Part shown: positions 36,907 to 45,296 of the stretch, piece after piece
Layout of the letters: every line of letters starts with the position of its first letter
Numbering within the stretch: the first letter of the stretch is position 1
Assembly (NCBI RefSeq): GCF_000426045.1
Contig: NZ_AUEP01000003.1
Span: forward strand, 62,001-126,000
From: Marmoricola sp. URHB0036
GTDB lineage: Bacteria; Actinomycetota; Actinomycetes; Propionibacteriales; Nocardioidaceae
Direction of reading: 5' to 3'
Length of the DNA: 64,000 bases
Position numbers and translations under genes: made by a program
The notes under the pieces: model-generated
Seen by the model: only the letters and a program-made list of their open reading frames with translations
Database searches by the model: none
Told to the model about the DNA's origin: nothing

Positions 36907-38105
36907 TGCTCGACCTCGCCGAAGAAGGTGACCGGCTGCTCGACTTCGGCCGCGCCTCCCGCCTCCCCGAGGGTGGCTTCGGGTGGCTCTCCTCCGAGGG
37001 CGAGGTCGAGACCGACCGCCCGGTCGAGCTGTGGATCACCTGCCGGATGACCCACGTCTACGCGCTCGGGCACCTGCTCGGACGGCCCGACTGCGCGTCG
37101 CTGGTCGACCACGGGGTGGCCGCCCTGCGGGGCCGGTTCCGCGACGGGGTCAACGGCGGCTGGTGGGCGCAGGTCGGTCCCGACGGTCCGGTCACGACGG
37201 ACAAGACGGCCTACGAGCACGCGTTCGTCGTACTCGCCGCCGCCAGTGCCACCGCTGCCGACCGTCCCGGTGCCCGCGAGCTGCTCGACGAGGCGTTGAC
37301 CGTGCTGCTCGACCACTTCTGGGACGAGGAGTTCGGGATGGTCGTCGAGCAGTGGGACGAGACGTGGACGACGCTGGACCCCTATCGCGGCGTGAACGCC
37401 AACATGCACACGGTCGAGGCACTGTTGTCGGCGGCCGACGTGCTCGACGACGCCTCCTTGCGCGAGCGGGCCCTGCGGATCACCACGCGTGTCATCCACG
37501 ACCTCGCCGCGTCCAACCACTGGCGGATCCCGGAGCACTTCGATGCGACGTGGACGCCGCAGCTGGAGTACAACGCCGACCAGCCCGCGCACCCCTTCCG
37601 TCCCTACGGCGCCACCATCGGCCACTGGCTGGAGTGGGGACGGCTGGCGCTGCATCTCCGTGCCGGTCTCGGCACGGACGCCCCGGCCTGGTTGCTCACC
37701 GACACGGTCGCGCTGTTCGACGCCGCTGTCCGGGAGGGCTGGGCAGTCGACGGCGCCGACGGGTTCGTCTACACCGTCGACTGGTCGGGCCGCCCCGTCG
37801 TACGCGAGCGGATGCACTGGGTCGTCGCCGAGGGCACCGCCACCGCGGCCGCCCTGCACGCGGTGACCGGTGAATCGTCGTACGCCGACTGGTACGCGAC
37901 CTGGTGGCAGCACATCGAGACCTGTTTCGTCGATCGCGAGCACGGCTCCTGGCACCACGAGCTCACTCCCGACCTGACCCCCAGCAGCTCGACCTGGGAA
38001 GGCAAGCCGGACACCTATCACGCCTACCAGGCCACGCTCATTCCCCGGCTTCCGCTCTCTCCGACGCTGGCCCGGGCGCTGGCTGACGGGATCCGGCCTC
38101 GATAG
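36906..38105 (+). CDS. AGE-family sugar isomerase/epimerase
   Basis: N-acylglucosamine 2-epimerase superfamily protein of 399 aa, an (alpha/alpha)6 barrel. Conserved blocks are TCRMTHVYALG, the catalytic His regions YEHAFVV and NANMHTVEA, HWVVAEG and KPDTYHAYQA. The pattern fits mannose/sulfoquinovose isomerases (YihS-like) better than GlcNAc epimerases. Beside GH130 this suggests conversion of released mannose to fructose or glucose. Its 3' end overlaps the convergent DinB gene by 68 bases. Confidence 0.87.
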   Translation: MLDLAEEGDRLLDFGRASRLPEGGFGWLSSEGEVETDRPVELWITCRMTHVYALGHLLGRPDCASLVDHGVAALRGRFRDGVNGGWWAQVGPDGPVTTDKTAYEHAFVVLAAASATAADRPGARELLDEALTVLLDHFWDEEFGMVVEQWDETWTTLDPYRGVNANMHTVEALLSAADVLDDASLRERALRITTRVIHDLAASNHWRIPEHFDATWTPQLEYNADQPAHPFRPYGATIGHWLEWGRLALHLRAGLGTDAPAWLLTDTVALFDAAVREGWAVDGADGFVYTVDWSGRPVVRERMHWVVAEGTATAAALHAVTGESSYADWYATWWQHIETCFVDREHGSWHHELTPDLTPSSSTWEGKPDTYHAYQATLIPRLPLSPTLARALADGIRPR

Positions 38106-38835
38106 CCTCGAGGTCGCGCACGGCGTAGCGCAGGTGCTCCCACTCCTCGTTGAGGATCACGTGCAGGCACGCCAAGGTCGTCACCGGGTGGTCGGGAGCC
38201 CACGCGTGGGGTCGTGGCTCGGCCAGCACCTCGGCCGTGACGGTGGCCAGGTAGTCGTGGACCATCGCCACCCGATCGGCCCGGGCCCCCAGCACGTCGT
38301 CGTACGCCGGGGTCTCGGTGGTGAAGACGGCCAGGTCGTAGCCGTCGGTCTCGTACTCGGCATGCGGTTGGCCGAGCGGGTGGTACGGCTGCTCGACCCC
38401 CAGCACTGCTCGCCTCAGCCACGTGTCGGTCGCCATCACCAGATGACGCAATGTCTGCGAGAACGACCACTCGCCGTCCACCGACACCTCGACCGTGCCC
38501 GCCGGCATCGCCGCCGCCCGCTCGAGGGTCGCCGCCCAGGTCTGCTCGAGCCTGGCCCACGCCGCACGCAGACCGTCGGGATCACCGGCCCGCCTGTCCG
38601 CGCGCCCGGGGAACCGCCGGTTGAGCTCCGCCTCGACGAACGGACCCACGTCGACGCCGTTGACGACCAGTCCCTCGCCCTCCGAGAGCCACGGCGCATC
38701 GATGTCGGTCCCCGACACCTCGACCGCGCGCATCACCACCCCGGACAGGTCGGCCCTGACGAACCTCGCCCCCCGCAGGTCCGCATCGACGAACTCCGCG
38801 CCCCGCAGTGCGTCAGCCCCAGTGAAAGTTGCCAT
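38038..38835 (-). CDS. DinB-like protein with N-terminal pentapeptide repeats
   Basis: About 265 aa. Residues ~5-45 are pentapeptide-like (ALRGAEFVDADLRGARFVRADLSG). The main part is a DinB/YfiT four-helix bundle with metal-site histidines expected in SFSQTLRHLVMATDTW and ILNEEWEHLRYAVRDL. DinB_2 proteins often act as thiol- or metal-dependent transferases. ATG 38835 is used; GTG 38853 is also in frame. The gene overlaps the AGE gene tail to tail by 68 bases, which is long for this window. Confidence 0.8.
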   Translation of the reverse strand: MATFTGADALRGAEFVDADLRGARFVRADLSGVVMRAVEVSGTDIDAPWLSEGEGLVVNGVDVGPFVEAELNRRFPGRADRRAGDPDGLRAAWARLEQTWAATLERAAAMPAGTVEVSVDGEWSFSQTLRHLVMATDTWLRRAVLGVEQPYHPLGQPHAEYETDGYDLAVFTTETPAYDDVLGARADRVAMVHDYLATVTAEVLAEPRPHAWAPDHPVTTLACLHVILNEEWEHLRYAVRDLEAIEAGSRQPAPGPASERAEAGE

Positions 38836-38884
38836 GCCCGCATCTTCGACCACGGGGGTGACAGGTCCCGTTGTATGGGCGTGG

Positions 38885-39105
38885 GTTTGTTGGTGTTGCT
38901 TCCGTGCCTGCTCGGTCTGGTCGGGGGATGCGGGTTGACGGGGTACGTGGTCGACGTCCGCTCGGGTTGCGGTGGCGTCCCGACGCCTTCGGTCGGCTTG
39001 CGGTCGCCTGGGAACAGGTCCTGTGGTTGCGGTGGTCGGGTTTCGGAGAGAGGGTCCGTCACTGTTGGTCGGTGGTTGAGGAGCGAGCGTCTCGAAACCA
39101 CTGGT
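38885..39105 (-). repeat. Left array, diverged repeat copy 1
   Basis: Diverged copy of the ~260-bp repeat found intact at 40746-41284, in the opposite orientation. Shared blocks include GGTTGCGGTGGCGTCCCGA (38965-38983) and TCCTGTGGTTGCGG (39019-39032). The copy ends with a REP-like palindrome (39071-39101) that matches the complement of the right-hand units. No gene is supported here. Confidence 0.7.
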
Positions 39106-39149
39106 CTGTTCTGCGGCAGCGGTGGCGAGGGTCCGCGGTCACCCGGGCG

Positions 39150-39330
39150 CAGGTTTCGTTGGTGGGGCTTCCGGGCGCGCTCGGGGCTGGTCGGGGATGC
39201 GGGTTGACGGGGTACGCGGTCGATGTCCGCGGTGGTTGCGGTGGCGTCCCGGTGCCTTTGGTCGGCTTGCGGTCGTTTGGCTCGAGATCCTGTGGTTGCG
39301 GCTGCCGGGTGAGGTGGGTTTTCGTCTGAA
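39150..39330 (-). repeat. Left array, diverged repeat copy 2
   Basis: Second diverged copy, offset ~269 bases from copy 1. Both share GGGATGCGGGTTGACGG and the GGTTGCGGTGGCGTCCC block (39234 onward). It lacks a clear terminal palindrome. It lies just beyond the 3' end of the HNH gene. Confidence 0.65.
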
Positions 39331-39376
39331 GGCATGGCTGTGCCCCCGGCTGGGGTGGGCCGGGGTGGTGGGGGCT

Positions 39377-40666
39377 TCAGGTTCTTCGGGGTGGGCGGCG
39401 GCTGATGGGTGGGACTTCGTACTGGTGTCCGGTGGGGCTGGTCCAGATGTGGGTGCCGTCCTCGAGACGTTTGTAGTCCCAGGCGGTGAAGGTCTTCATC
39501 CGGTGATGCGTCCTGCACAACGGCGCAAGATTCAGCGGGTTCGTCTGACCCGGCGGTCCGCCCTCGGACATGGGGATGTAGGCGGTGATGTGGTCGAGGT
39601 CGCAAGCCCTGGAGTCGCGGATGCAGCCGGGGAAGACGCAGTAGGCGTCGCGCAGGGTGCAGAGCTCTCGCATCGCTGATGGTGGGTCGTGCTGGTCGAC
39701 CGCCTGGGTCGAGCTCAGGTCGAGGACGGGCCGGACGATGACCTTGCCGCCGGCGGCGGCTGCATACCTGGTGAGCCAGTCGGTGAGGAGCTGGTCGGTG
39801 GCGGCACCGAGCTTCTCGATCGACACTGCACCTGGTTGGTCGGGGTCGAGGTGCACGTAGAGGTTCACCGCACCGAGACCGGTGCCAACGCTGGGTACTG
39901 CGTCGCGTCCGGATAGCAGGTCCAGGGCGTACTGGGGGTCGGCCAGGATCCCGACGGCCCGGGCCCGCCTCACATCTAGTTGGTCGCTGTCGCCGAGGCT
40001 CCTGAGTTCGCCGGCGATCCGGCCGACGGTCTGGTCGAACAACAATGCGTCGGGGGTGTCGAGGGTCATCACCACGTCGGTGGTGGCGGGGTTGCCGCGG
40101 TGGCGGATCCACACTCCGCGACGAGCGAGCTCCTCCTCCTCGTCCGCCACAGCCCGGTCGGGGTCGAAGTACAGCCGTGCCTCCTGGACGAGGCGGGCGG
40201 CGTCGACCAGTCCGATCTTCGAGGGCGTGGCGCTGATCAGCCGGTCGGCGAACGCCACGGCCTCTGGTGAGAGGTCGTGGGTCTCCCGGGAGATCGCCCG
40301 GGCTCGCCACACCGGGACCTGACCGTCGAGCACGAGCTCCCAGAGCCGAGGGAGTCGGTACGTGAGTTCGAGGGCGTCCGCGATGTGCTGCTTGGCGGCC
40401 TCCAGGGAGATGCCGAGGGCAGCAGCAAAGGACGCCGGCGCGAACTCGTCGACCAGCGGCGCACCCGGCCCTGCCAAGGGAGCACCCGCGGAGAAAAGGC
40501 CGCGGTCGTCTTCCCAGCCCGCCGGGAACTCATCACGACAGGGGTGCAGAAGTGCCCAGTGGATCGCCATGTAGAGCTGTTCGACTTCACACTGGTGGGC
40601 CAGCGCGCGGGCTGCCTGGACACGGTCGATCACCTCGGCTGCGGTGAGAGTGGTGGTGGTGTCCAT
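39377..40666 (-). CDS. DUF222/HNH endonuclease protein
   Basis: A 429-residue protein with an N-terminal DUF222 domain (about 10-300) and a C-terminal HNH nuclease. The HNH part shows CVFPGC, DHITAY and LCRTHHRMK, the zinc cysteines and catalytic histidines in order, so it looks intact. The M. tuberculosis 13E12 repeat family encodes this architecture inside a repeat element. Here too it is bracketed by repeat arrays in inverted orientation, so it may be a mobile or homing-like unit. The ATG is at 40666; the gene stands alone. Confidence 0.9.
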   Translation of the reverse strand: MDTTTTLTAAEVIDRVQAARALAHQCEVEQLYMAIHWALLHPCRDEFPAGWEDDRGLFSAGAPLAGPGAPLVDEFAPASFAAALGISLEAAKQHIADALELTYRLPRLWELVLDGQVPVWRARAISRETHDLSPEAVAFADRLISATPSKIGLVDAARLVQEARLYFDPDRAVADEEEELARRGVWIRHRGNPATTDVVMTLDTPDALLFDQTVGRIAGELRSLGDSDQLDVRRARAVGILADPQYALDLLSGRDAVPSVGTGLGAVNLYVHLDPDQPGAVSIEKLGAATDQLLTDWLTRYAAAAGGKVIVRPVLDLSSTQAVDQHDPPSAMRELCTLRDAYCVFPGCIRDSRACDLDHITAYIPMSEGGPPGQTNPLNLAPLCRTHHRMKTFTAWDYKRLEDGTHIWTSPTGHQYEVPPISRRPPRRT

Positions 40667-40745
40667 GAAGAAACTCTAGACGTCGGCACCGACAGTTTCG
40701 ATAACAGATTCGAAGATGTGGAGAACTCCTCTGACACCTCGATCA

Positions 40746-41004
40746 GTGGTTTCGAGACGCTCGCTGGCGCTCGCTCCTCAACCACCGAACACCAAGCAAA
40801 CCGCGACGGACCCGCTGCAAGAACCCTGACCGCCGCAACCACAGGATCTGAACCCCCGCCGCCGGAAGCCGAACAGAGGCGTCGGGACGCCACCGCAACC
40901 CCACGCCCACGGAAACCACGACTCTCGTTGACCCAGACCGGCCGACCAGCCCCGAGTGGTCTCGACTATCCGCTCGCTCCGCTCGCTGCTCGACCACCTT
41001 GTCC
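40746..41004 (+). repeat. Right array, repeat unit 1 (259 bp)
   Basis: First of two direct repeats with a period of ~281. It begins with a REP-like hairpin (GTGGTTTCGAGACGCTCGCT onward, to CTCAACCACC) and ends with a second (GTGGTCTCGAC to GCTCGACCACC, 40956-40998). The central ~100 bases from CAGAGGCGTCGGG are identical to unit 2. Confidence 0.9.
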
Positions 41005-41026
41005 CTCGCGGCCGATGCGGGAGCGG

Positions 41027-41284
41027 GTGGTTTCGAGACGCTCGCTGGCGCTCGCTCCTCAACCACCGAATGCCAAGCAAACCGTGACGGACCCACTTCC
41101 CGAACCCAGCGACCGCAACCACAGGATCTGAACCCCCGCCGCCGGAAGGCGCACAGAGGCGTCGGGACGCCACCGCAACCCCACGCCCACGGAAACCACG
41201 ACTCTCGTTGACCCAGACCGGCCGACCAGCCCCGAGTGGTCTCGACTATCCGCTCGCTTCGCTCGCTGCTCGACCACCTTGTCC
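41027..41284 (+). repeat. Right array, repeat unit 2 (258 bp)
   Basis: Near-identical partner of the unit at 40746-41004. Differences cluster in a ~25-base stretch after the first hairpin and in a few single bases. Their similarity points to recent tandem duplication or gene conversion. The unit stops 35 bases before the HAD-LarE start. Confidence 0.9.
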
Positions 41285-41318
41285 GCCGGGCCCGAACGGC
41301 CCACGTAGGCTGGATCCT

Positions 41319-42749
41319 GTGAGTGGTCAGCTGGTGGTCGGGTTCGATCTCGACATGACCCTGATCGACACGGTGGTGGGGTTTGCGGCGACGCTGGATG
41401 TGCTGGGGGCCGAGCTGGGGGTGGAGTTCCCGACCGCAGAGATGACGGCCAACCTCGGGCCGCCGCTCGACCTGTTGCTCGAGCCGCACCTGCCGGCCGA
41501 GCAGATCGTGCCGGCGGTCGAGCGGTTCCGCGAGATCTACCCCGACACGGCTGTCACGCCGACGCCGGCGTTTCCCGGGGTGGCCGCGGCGCTGGCTGCC
41601 GTACGACGCCACCACGGGCGGATCGTGCTGGTCACCGGCAAGCACACGCCCAACGCACAGCTGCACGTCGACCACCTCGGCCTGGACGTCGACGTCGTCG
41701 AGGGACGGGTGTGGGGGACCGGCAAGGGCGAGGTGCTGAGGCGCCACGACGCCGACATCTACGTCGGCGACCACGTGCACGACGTCGAGGGTGCGCGGGC
41801 GGCTGGGATCACGAGCGTCTCCGTGCTGACCGGCGGCAGCACCCGCGAACAGCTCGAGGAGGCCGGCACCGACGTCGTGCTGGCCGACCTGGACGAGTTC
41901 CCGGCCTGGCTGGACGGCCATCTGCTGGAGCACCGGCTGACCGAGCTCGAGCAGCGGCTCGAGCGGCACGGGCGGCTGATGGTCGCGTTCAGCGGGGGAG
42001 CCGACAGCGCGTTCCTGCTCGCGGCCGCGGTGCGCGCGTTGGGGGCCGAGAACGTCGCGGCTGCCACGGCGTACTCCGCCTCACTACCCGCGGCCGAGCG
42101 TGGGCCTGCCCAGGAGTTCGCCGAGTCCCTCGGCGTCGAGGTGCTGACGCCGCGTACGTCGGAGATGGAGCGCGAGGGCTACCGCGCCAATGACGGCGAC
42201 CGGTGCGCGTTCTGCAAGGCCGAGCTGCTCGACGTGCTCGGACCCCTCGCCGAGGCGCACGGGTACGACGCCGTCGCCACCGGGACCAACGCCGACGACG
42301 CGCGCGCCGGCTTCCGTCCGGGGATCGCCGCGGCCGCCGACCGGGGAGCCGTCACGCCGCTCCAGGACGTCGGGCTGACCAAGGACCAGATCCGTACGGC
42401 GTCGCGCGACTGGGGCCTGCCGACGTGGGACAAGCCCGCGGCGGCCTGCCTGAGCTCACGGGTCGCCTACGGCATCGAGATCACCCCCGCTCGTCTGGCC
42501 CGCGTCGAGCGCGCCGAGGCGGCCCTGCGCACGGCCCTGAGCGATGCCGGTCACCGGGTCGGAAACCTGCGGGTCCGTGACCTGGGCGACCAGGCCCGGA
42601 TCGAGGTCGACCGGGGACTCATCGAGGCGGCCGAGGAGATGAAGTCCGTCGTGCGCGACGCCGGCTTCGACGGCGTCGAGGTGGATCCGCTCGGCTTCCG
42701 TTCGGGGTCGATGAACGAGCTCCTCGACGACCCGGAGCACTACCGCTGA
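41319..42749 (+). CDS. HAD hydrolase-LarE fusion (sacrificial sulfur transferase)
   Basis: Two-domain protein of about 476 aa. Residues 1-205 are a HAD phosphatase: DLDMT at 10-14, Thr/Lys in LVTGK at 104-108 and the acidic GDHVHD at 150-155. Residues ~206-476 are LarE-like: PP-loop SGGADS at 225-230, RCAFCKAEL at 295-303 and the sulfur-donating Cys at 377 in AACLSSR. LarE adds sulfur to make the nickel-pincer cofactor of lactate racemase. GTG 41319 is chosen; a TAGGCT -10-like box ends 8 bases upstream, so a leaderless start is likely. No larA, larB or larC is in this window. Confidence 0.85.
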   Translation: MSGQLVVGFDLDMTLIDTVVGFAATLDVLGAELGVEFPTAEMTANLGPPLDLLLEPHLPAEQIVPAVERFREIYPDTAVTPTPAFPGVAAALAAVRRHHGRIVLVTGKHTPNAQLHVDHLGLDVDVVEGRVWGTGKGEVLRRHDADIYVGDHVHDVEGARAAGITSVSVLTGGSTREQLEEAGTDVVLADLDEFPAWLDGHLLEHRLTELEQRLERHGRLMVAFSGGADSAFLLAAAVRALGAENVAAATAYSASLPAAERGPAQEFAESLGVEVLTPRTSEMEREGYRANDGDRCAFCKAELLDVLGPLAEAHGYDAVATGTNADDARAGFRPGIAAAADRGAVTPLQDVGLTKDQIRTASRDWGLPTWDKPAAACLSSRVAYGIEITPARLARVERAEAALRTALSDAGHRVGNLRVRDLGDQARIEVDRGLIEAAEEMKSVVRDAGFDGVEVDPLGFRSGSMNELLDDPEHYR

Positions 42750-42837
42750 ACTCGTTGGCGCGCGTTTCCGTCGACCGCGTACGCTGTGCTCTCGCTGCCG
42801 AAAGCCGCAGAATTCGACCGAGAGAAAGGCCAGGACG

Positions 42838-43233
42838 GTGCCAACCGGAAAGGTCAAGTGGTACGACGCCGAGAAGGGATTCGGCTTCCTCTCACGTGAG
42901 GACGGGGACGACGTCTACGTCCGCTCGTCCTCGCTGCCCCAGGGAGTCACCACCCTCAAGGCCGGCACCCGCGTCGAGTTCGGCATCCTCTCGGGTCGCA
43001 AGGGCGAGCAGGCCCACCAGGTGCAGGTGCTGGACGCGCCGCCGTCGGTGTCCCAGAACCGACGCAACGCCCAGCGCAAGAAGCCCGAGGACATGGTCGG
43101 CATCGTCGAGGACCTGATCAGGCTCCTCGAGGGCGTCGAGCAGGGCTACCGGGCCGGACGTCATCCCGACCCGAAGACCGCGAAGCCCACTGCCAAGCTG
43201 CTGCGTGGATTGGCCGACGAGCTCGAGCTCTGA
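42838..43233 (+). CDS. Cold-shock domain protein with C-terminal extension
   Basis: RNA/ssDNA-binding protein of 131 aa. Residues 1-65 form the cold-shock domain with GKVKWYDAEKGFGFL (RNP1) and DDVYVRSSSL (RNP2). An unusual ~65-residue extension follows, starting with a basic stretch (NRRNAQRKKPED) and a helix (MVGIVEDLIRLLEGVEQG). The GTG start fits MPTGKVKWYD. Similar extended Csp-like proteins occur in actinobacteria. Confidence 0.9.
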   Translation: MPTGKVKWYDAEKGFGFLSREDGDDVYVRSSSLPQGVTTLKAGTRVEFGILSGRKGEQAHQVQVLDAPPSVSQNRRNAQRKKPEDMVGIVEDLIRLLEGVEQGYRAGRHPDPKTAKPTAKLLRGLADELEL

Positions 43234-43249
43234 GCCGTACTCTCCCTGC

Positions 43250-43885
43250 ATGACTCGGGGAGAGCTCACCGAACGTGCCCGTACCGTCATCACGGTCTGT
43301 GCCGTGGCGGCGGTGCTGTACGCCGCAGTGACGCCGTTCGTCTACCACAACCTCACGTACGCGTTCGTGGGCATCGACAGCATCTCGGGCATGCTGCTCG
43401 CGCGGGCGATCATCGTGGGCGTGCCGAACCTCCTCGCGCTCGCGGCGGTGGTGATCTCGGGGCGACCGTTCGTCGGGGTGTCCATCGCGGTGGCGAGCGC
43501 CGTGGCGATGATGGCGGCCGAGGTGCTCAGCCTGACCAGGGCGGGAGTGTCACTGGGCCCCGACGACTGGATGTCGCTCATCGGCGGCGCGGTCGTGGCG
43601 GCGTGCGCCCTGCTGGCCGCCGATCTGCTCGTTTGGCGTCGGCCGGTCGACACCCCGCTCCTCGGTGCGGTGGCAGGGCTGCTCGTCGGGGTGCTGTCGG
43701 CGGTGATCAGCATCTACCAGCTGGTGCTGGCCAGGGTGGTCGACGACGTGGACCTGTTCCTGGACGGCTACTGGCTGCGCGAATACGCGGTCGAGGGCCT
43801 CGTCCTGGTCGTGGCCGGCCTGCTCGCCGGGGCGGTGGCCCAGCGCTGGTCCGGCGTACGTCAGGAGACGGCCGGCCTGGCCTGA
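43250..43885 (+). CDS. Polytopic membrane protein, unknown
   Basis: About 211 aa with six likely membrane segments and no conserved catalytic motif that I recognise. ATG 43250 is used; it lies 16 bases after the cold-shock stop, with a TACTCT-like -10 just upstream. The longer 43205 start would run inside the cold-shock gene. Its 3' end overlaps the convergent MFS gene by 25 bases. Function unknown. Confidence 0.75.
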   Translation: MTRGELTERARTVITVCAVAAVLYAAVTPFVYHNLTYAFVGIDSISGMLLARAIIVGVPNLLALAAVVISGRPFVGVSIAVASAVAMMAAEVLSLTRAGVSLGPDDWMSLIGGAVVAACALLAADLLVWRRPVDTPLLGAVAGLLVGVLSAVISIYQLVLARVVDDVDLFLDGYWLREYAVEGLVLVVAGLLAGAVAQRWSGVRQETAGLA

Positions 43886-45228
43886 CCCGTCTGGCTCGGC
43901 CGACGGATCAGCACGAAGACCGTCCAGAGCACCATGATCGCGGCGAGTACGCCGAGCCCGAGCTCGGGCACCACGGTGTCGCCCAGCTTGAGGGGCAACG
44001 CGATCCCGATGAACCCGCCGATCACCCAGGACAGCTGGAGCAGGGTCTCGGAGCGCGCGAAGGCCGAGGTCCGGTGGCGCTCGGGAACGTCGCGCTGCAC
44101 GAGCGCGTCCAGCGAGATCTTGCCCATCGCCGCGGCGACGCCCGCGGTGAGGCCGAGCGCGATGGCCGGGATCAACCCGTAGAACACCGCCGCCACAACA
44201 GCCGCGGCAGCGTCGGCGAGCAGCGCGACCACGACCGTGACCGAGGGCGTGATCTTGCGCAGCATCGAGCCGAGTCCGATGCCGATCGTGTTGCCCAGGC
44301 CGGCGGCTCCGATGACCAGTCCCATCAGCAGGGTGGTGCGGTGCTCGAAGCCGGGCAACGGGTACTGCCGCAGCAGGAAGGCCATGTACATGGTCAGGAA
44401 GCCGGACAGGAGCCGCAGCCCGGCGTTGCAGCGAAGCGCGAAGACGACGCCGGGGGGCACCCGGAACTTCTTCTGGTCGTCGCGCAGGCTGACCGGCAGC
44501 TCGCCCTCGGTCGCATCGGCCCTGGCCGGCAGCAGGATCGAGAGGATGGTCGCACCGGCGAACACCACGAAGGCGTAGCGCAGCGACCACTGCGAGCCGA
44601 AGGTCGCCGCCAGGCCGGCGAGCGGCGCCGAGATCGCGGCGCCGACCACGCCGGCCAGCGAGATCCGGCTGTTGGCCTTCACCAGGGAGAGTTCCTGCGG
44701 TTTCAGGCGGGGGACCGTGGCGGCCCGTGTGACGCCGTAGGCCTTCGACGCCACCAGCACCCCGAGCGCGGTCGGGAACATCGCGATCGACTGGGTCGCC
44801 ACCGCGTCGGCCATCAGCCAGCACAGGAACGCCCGCAACGCCATCGTGGAGCCGATCGCCCACCGGCGGCCGTGGCTGAACCGGTCGAGGAACGGGCCGA
44901 GCAGGGGAGCCACCACCGCGAACGGCAGCATGGTCAGTCCCAGGAAGAGCGCGACCTGGCCACGCGCCGACCCGGGCGAGGCGAAGAAGAGCGTGCCCGC
45001 GAGCGAGATGGCCACCGCCGCGTCGCCCGCGGCGTTGAAGGCGTGCAGCTCGATCAGGCGGTAGAGGCCGGAGTCGCCGGCGCCCTCGGCGTGCGAGGCG
45101 CGGCGCGCCTGGCGGAAGGTGTACGACGCACCGCGGCCGGTCGCCGAGGCGGCGCCCTTGATCCCGCGACCGGTGGCGCCCACGACGCGGCGTCCCCGCC
45201 CGGAGTCCTGGGCCGTCTCCTCCTCCAT
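43861..45228 (-). CDS. MFS transporter
   Basis: Permease of about 455 aa with a basic, Gly/Ser-rich N-terminal tail of ~50 residues before the first membrane segment. Twelve segments are plausible; the loop LLGPFLDRFSHGRRWAIG resembles the MFS loop 2-3 motif, and VPERHRTSAFARSE is a conserved loop. ATG 45228 has AGGA 7 bases upstream. It is likely a drug or metabolite exporter of the DHA type. Divergent from the DUF3027 gene. Confidence 0.83.
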   Translation of the reverse strand: MEEETAQDSGRGRRVVGATGRGIKGAASATGRGASYTFRQARRASHAEGAGDSGLYRLIELHAFNAAGDAAVAISLAGTLFFASPGSARGQVALFLGLTMLPFAVVAPLLGPFLDRFSHGRRWAIGSTMALRAFLCWLMADAVATQSIAMFPTALGVLVASKAYGVTRAATVPRLKPQELSLVKANSRISLAGVVGAAISAPLAGLAATFGSQWSLRYAFVVFAGATILSILLPARADATEGELPVSLRDDQKKFRVPPGVVFALRCNAGLRLLSGFLTMYMAFLLRQYPLPGFEHRTTLLMGLVIGAAGLGNTIGIGLGSMLRKITPSVTVVVALLADAAAAVVAAVFYGLIPAIALGLTAGVAAAMGKISLDALVQRDVPERHRTSAFARSETLLQLSWVIGGFIGIALPLKLGDTVVPELGLGVLAAIMVLWTVFVLIRRPSQTGQARPAVS

Positions 45229-45296
45229 GTCCACATCCTGCCAACACGGTGGGCCCGGGCAGACACAACCCATGCCGATGAGGGAGAATCCAGCAC

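Noticed and set aside
36906-38105. N-acylglucosamine 2-epimerase proper
   Set aside because: The conserved blocks and GH130 neighbour fit the mannose/sulfoquinovose isomerase branch better; no amino sugar genes are nearby.
38885-39376. A small protein-coding gene on either strand
   Set aside because: The open frames cross diverged repeat copies, have skewed composition and no start signals.
40746-41284. A CRISPR-like array
   Set aside because: Only two units of ~259 bp with no short repeats, no spacers and no cas genes.
41319-42749. Asparagine synthase or NAD synthetase for the PP-loop domain
   Set aside because: RCAFCKAEL and AACLSSR are LarE features not found in those enzymes.
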